Shown here: in pieces, positions 59,601-64,000 of the stretch
Layout of the letters: each line of letters opens with the position of its first letter
How positions within the stretch are numbered: position 1 is the stretch's first letter
Origin: Ecdyonurus torrentis
Lineage: Eukaryota; Arthropoda; Insecta; Ephemeroptera; Heptageniidae
Direction: 5' to 3'
Length of the DNA stretch: 64,000 nucleotides
Assembly (NCBI GenBank): GCA_949318235.1
Contig: OX439132.1
Span: 1,813,636 to 1,877,635 of the forward strand
The notes under the pieces: generated by a model
What the model saw: the letters and a program-made list of their open reading frames with translations, nothing else
Told to the model about the DNA's origin: nothing
The model's database searches: none
Position numbers and translations under genes: made by a program

Positions 59601-62600
59601 AGATAATATTAAGTAAAAATATTATGTTTAAAGAATATTTAAAATAGGCATTGCATAATACACACATCTATGTTTGTGAGCAAACAGTGAGGGTCCTTAC
59701 CGATCTTGAAATCTTGTTTTATTTCATGGCGCAATGTTTTTGTATTTTACTTAATGCATTCATATGTTTTTTAGATCGTAAAAAGTGAAAATTTTGTGAT
59801 TAAACGATCGGTAAAAACAAGCTTCACATAATACACACACGTATGTTTGTAAGAAAGCTGTAGGCGTCCGAACCTATTAGGAAATCTCGTTTAATTCCCT
59901 GTCTTGATGTTTATGTATTTTACATAAGCAATTTATGTGTTTTTTTGACCGTAATTTAGAGAAAATATTATGTTAAAGGAATCTGTAAAATATAACACAA
60001 GATATACACACACCTATGTTTGTGTGTGGGTAGTACAAATCCCAATCTATGTTGAAAATTAGTTTTGAATCCTAGCGCGATGTTTTTGTATTTTTCATAA
60101 GCCATAATTATGTATTTAAGATAATATTAAGTAAAAATATTATGTTTAAAGAATATTTAAAATAGGCATTGCATAATACACACATCTATGTTTGTGAGCA
60201 AACAGTGAGGGTCCTTACCGATCTTGAAATCTTGTTTTATTTCATGGCGCAATGTTTTTGTATTTTACTTAATGCATTCATATGTTTTTTAGATCGTAAA
60301 AAGTAAAAATTTTGTGATTAAACGATCGGTAAAAACAAGCTTCACATAATACACACACGTATGTTTGTAAGAAAGCTGTAGGCGTCCGAACCTATTAGGA
60401 AATCTCGTTTAATTCCCTGTCTTGATGTTTATGTATTTTACATAAGCCTTTTATGTGTTTGTTTGACCGTAATTTAGAGAAAATATTATGTTAAAAGGAA
60501 TCTGTAAAATATAACACAAGATATACACACACCTATGTTTGTGTGTGGGTAGTACAAATCCTAATCTATGTTGAAAATTAGTTTTGAATCCTAGCGCGAT
60601 GTTTTTGTATTTTTCATAAGCCATAATTATGTATTTAAGATAATATTAAGTAAAAATATTATGTTAAAAGAATATTTAAAATAGGCATTGCATAATACAC
60701 ACATCTATGTTTGTGAGCAAGCAGTGAGGGTCCCCACCGATCTTGAAATCTCGTTTTTTTTTCATGGCACAATGTTTTTGTATTTTACATAATGCTTTCA
60801 TATGTTTTTAATATAGTAAAAAGTGAAAATTTTGAGATTAAACGATCGGTAAAAAAAAGCTTCACATAATACACACACGTTTGTTTGTAACAAAGCTGTA
60901 GGCGTCCGAACCTATTAGAAAATCTCGTTTAATTCCCTGTCTTGATGTTTATGTATTTTACATAAGCCTTTTATGTGTTTGTTTGACCGTAATTTAGAGA
61001 AAATATTATGTTAAAGGAATCTGTAAAATATAACACAAGATATACACACACCTATGTTTGTGTGTGGGTAGTACAAATCCCAATCTATGTTGAAAATTAG
61101 TTTTGAATCCTAGCGCGATGTTTTTGTATTTTTTATAAGCCATAATTATGTATTTAGCTAATATTAAGTAAAAATATTATGTTTAAAGAATATTCAAAAT
61201 AGGCATTGCATAATACACACATCTATGTTTGTGAGCAAGCAGTGAGGGTCCCCACCGATCTTGAAATCTTGTTTTATTTCATGGCGCAATGTTTTTGTAT
61301 TTTACATAATGCATTCAATTTTTTTTAGATAGTAAAAAGTGAAAATGTTGTGATTAAAGGATCAATAAAAACAAGCTTCACATAATAAACACACGTTTTT
61401 TTTTAACAAAGTTGAAGGCGTCTGAACCTATTAGAAAATCTCGTTTAATTCCCTGTCTTGATGTTAACGTATTTTACATAAGCCTTTTATGTGTTTGTTT
61501 GACCGTATTTTAGAGAAAATATTATGTTAAAAGAATCTCTAAAATATAACACAAGATATACACACACCTATGTTTGTGTGTGGGTAGTACAAATCCCAAT
61601 CTATGTTGAAAATTAGTTTTGAATCCTAGCGCGATGTTTTTGTATTTTTCATAAGCCATAATTATGTATTTAAGATAATATTAAGTATAAATATTATGTT
61701 TAAAGAATATTTAAAATAGGCATTGCATAATACACACATCTATGTTTGTTAGCAAACAGTGAGGGTCCTTACCGATCTTGAAATCATGTTTTATTTCATG
61801 GCGCAATGTTTTTGTATTTTACTTAATGCATTCATATGTTGTTTAGATCGTAAAAAGTAAAGATTTTGTGATTAAACGATCGGTAAAAACAAGCTTCACA
61901 TAATACACACACGTATGTTTGTAAGAAAGCTGTAGGCGTCCGAACCTATTCGGAAATCTTGTTTAATTCCCTGTCTTGATGTTTATGTATTTTACATAAG
62001 CCTTTTATGTGTTTGTTTGACCGTAATTTAGAGAAAATATTATGTTAAAGGAATCTGTAAAATAAAACACAAGATATACACACACCTATGTTTGTGTGTG
62101 GGTAGTACAAATCCCAATCTATGTTGAAAATTAGTTTTGAATCCTAGCGCGATGTTTTTGTATTTTTTATAAGCCATAATTATGTATTTAGCTAATATTA
62201 AGTAAAAATATTATGTTTAAAGAATATTCAAAATAGCCATTGCATAATACACACATCTATGTTTGTGAGCAAGCAGTGAGGGTCCCCACCGATCTTGAGT
62301 CTTGTTTTATTTCATGGCGCAATGTTTTTGTATTTTACATAATGCATTCAATTTTTTTTAGATAGTAAAAAGTGAAAATGTTGTGATTAAAGGATCAATA
62401 AAAACAAGCTTCACATACTAAACACACGTTTGTTTTTAACAAAGTTGAAGGTTTCTGAACCTATTAGGAAATCTCGTTTAATTCCCTGTCTTGATGTTTA
62501 TGTATTTTACATAAGCCTTTTATGTGTTTGTTTGACCGTAATTTAGAGAAAATATTATGTTAAAGGAATCTGTACAATATAACACAAGATATACACACAC

Positions 62601-64000
62601 CTATGTTTGTGTGTGGGTAGTACAAATCCCAATCTATGTTGAAAATTAGTTTTGAATCCTAGCGCGATGTTTTTGTATTTTTTATAAGCCATAATTATGT
62701 ATTTAGCTAATATTAAGTAAAAATATTATGTTTAAAGAATATTCAAAATAGTCATTGCATAATACACACATCTATGTTTGTGAGCAAGCAGTGAGGGTCC
62801 CCACCGATCTTGAAATCTTGTTTTATTTCATGGCGCAATGTTTTTGTATTTTACGTGATGCATTCATATGTTTTTTAGATAATAAAAAGTGAAAATTTTT
62901 TGATTAAAGGATCGGTAAAAACAAGCTTCACATAATACACACACGTTTGTTTGTAACAAAGCTGTAGGCGTCCGAACCTATTAGGAAATCTCGTTTAATT
63001 TCCTGTCTTGATGTTTATGTATTTTTTATAAGCAATTTATTTGATTTTTTGACCGTAATTTAGAGAAAATATTATGTTAAAGGAATCTGTAAAATATAAC
63101 ACAAGATATACACACACCTATGTTTGTGTGTGGGTAGTACAAATCCCAATCTATGTTGAAAATTAGTTTTGAATCCTAGCGCGATGTTTTTGTATTTTTC
63201 ATAAGCCATAATTATGTATTTAAGATAATATTAAGTAAAAATATTATGTTTAAAGAATATTTATAATAGGCATTGCATAATACACACATGTATGTTTGTG
63301 AGCAAGCAGTGAGGGTCCCCACCGATCTTGAAATCTTGTTTTATTTCATGGCGCAATGTTTTTGTATTTTACGTGATGCATTCATATTTTTTTTAGATAA
63401 TAAAAAGTAAAAAAATTTTTGATAAAAGGATCGGTAAAAACAAGCTTCACATAATACACACACGTATGTTTGTAACAAAGCTGTAGGCGTCCGAACCTAT
63501 TAGGAAATCTTGTTTAATTCCCTGTCTTGATGTTTATGTATTTTTTATAAGCAATTTATTTGTTTTTTTGACCGTAATTTAGAGAAAATATTATGTTAAA
63601 GGAATCTGTAAAATATAACACAAGATATACACACACCTATGTTTGTGTGTGGGTAGTACAAATCCCAATCTATGTTGAAAATTAGTTTTGAATCCTAGCG
63701 CGATGTTTTTGTATTTTTTATAAGCCATAATTATGTATTTAAGCTAATATTAAGTAAAAATATTATGTTTAAAGAATATTCAAAATAGGCATTGCATAAT
63801 ACACACATCTATGTTTGTGAGCAAGCAGTGAGGGTCCCCACCGATCTTGAAATCTTGTTTTATTTTATGGCGCAATGTTTTTGTATTTTACTTAATGCAT
63901 TCATATGTTTTTTAGATCGTAACAAGTGAAAATTTTGTGATTAAACGATCGGTAAAAACAAGCTTCACATAATACACACACGTATATTTGTAAGAAAGCT
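59601..64000. repeat. Satellite B: 518-bp repeat made of three ~172-bp monomers
   Basis: TAATATTAAGTA(A/T)AAATATT starts at about 59601, 60120, 60640, 61159, 61674, 62194, 62706, 63223 and 63743 (mean period about 518 bp), giving eight full units and one cut by the edge. Inside each unit three related segments carry ATGTTTTTGTATTTTAC-like, GATGTTTATGTATTTTAC-like and GATGTTTTTGTATTTTT-like blocks 172-174 bp apart, each preceded by CACACA..TATGTTTGT. No open frame. Confidence 0.97.

Noticed and set aside
53687..64000. Genes inside the satellite arrays
   Set aside because: Only short frames broken in every monomer; nothing exon-like or conserved was seen.

Overview
This is a eukaryotic, AT-rich, intron-rich window, most likely from an invertebrate animal (a sponge or another early-branching metazoan is a reasonable guess, not proven). 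Support comes from GT-AG introns with consistent phases, an animal-type DDX5/DDX17 (p68) RNA helicase gene, long dinucleotide microsatellites, a non-LTR retrotransposon 3' end, hAT, piggyBac and Mutator-like non-autonomous elements, and long satellite arrays. There is no bacterial gene organisation. Nearly all long open frames here are microsatellite or repeat artefacts, so genes were read from splice sites and conserved protein motifs.

Left part (1-10.3 kb): eight coding exons of a DDX5/DDX17-type DEAD-box helicase on the minus strand. The start codon is at 10032 and the gene runs off the left edge after the HGDKSQ region, so motifs V and VI lie outside. All exon phases join without a frame break. 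The introns carry a tRNA-like SINE, several foldback elements and hAT-like elements with exact 8-bp target duplications. Two introns also carry tandem duplications that copy one of the gene's own splice junctions.

10.4-15.7 kb: a large palindrome with about 810-bp arms around a 1.3-kb centre. A 2.37-kb hAT element with a decayed transposase sits in the left arm. A 450-bp MITE and a 112-bp hairpin MITE sit inside that transposase region.

15.7-46.8 kb: gene fragments on the plus strand in a sea of repeats. Two exons (18241-18418 and 23727-24415) encode a protein with tandem KVKVMTPD octapeptides. A short start exon (32027-32068) and an exon at 46700-46780 together read like the first strand of a PTB/PID domain. 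Whether these belong to one gene with alternative starts or to two genes cannot be decided here. The rest is MITEs (one family carries an ATF/CREB palindrome), LINE remnants, nested hAT elements, microsatellites and one 200-N assembly gap.

46.8-64 kb: no recognisable gene. It holds a foldback element with 132-bp subrepeats, a Mutator-like foldback with a 9-bp target duplication, a perfect 54-bp palindrome, and then about 10.3 kb of satellite DNA. Satellite A (about 329-bp monomer, 53.7-59.6 kb) changes abruptly at about 59600 into satellite B. Satellite B has a 518-bp repeat made of three diverged monomers of about 172 bp and runs off the right edge. This higher-order organisation is the most striking feature of the window and suggests a heterochromatic, possibly pericentromeric, neighbourhood.
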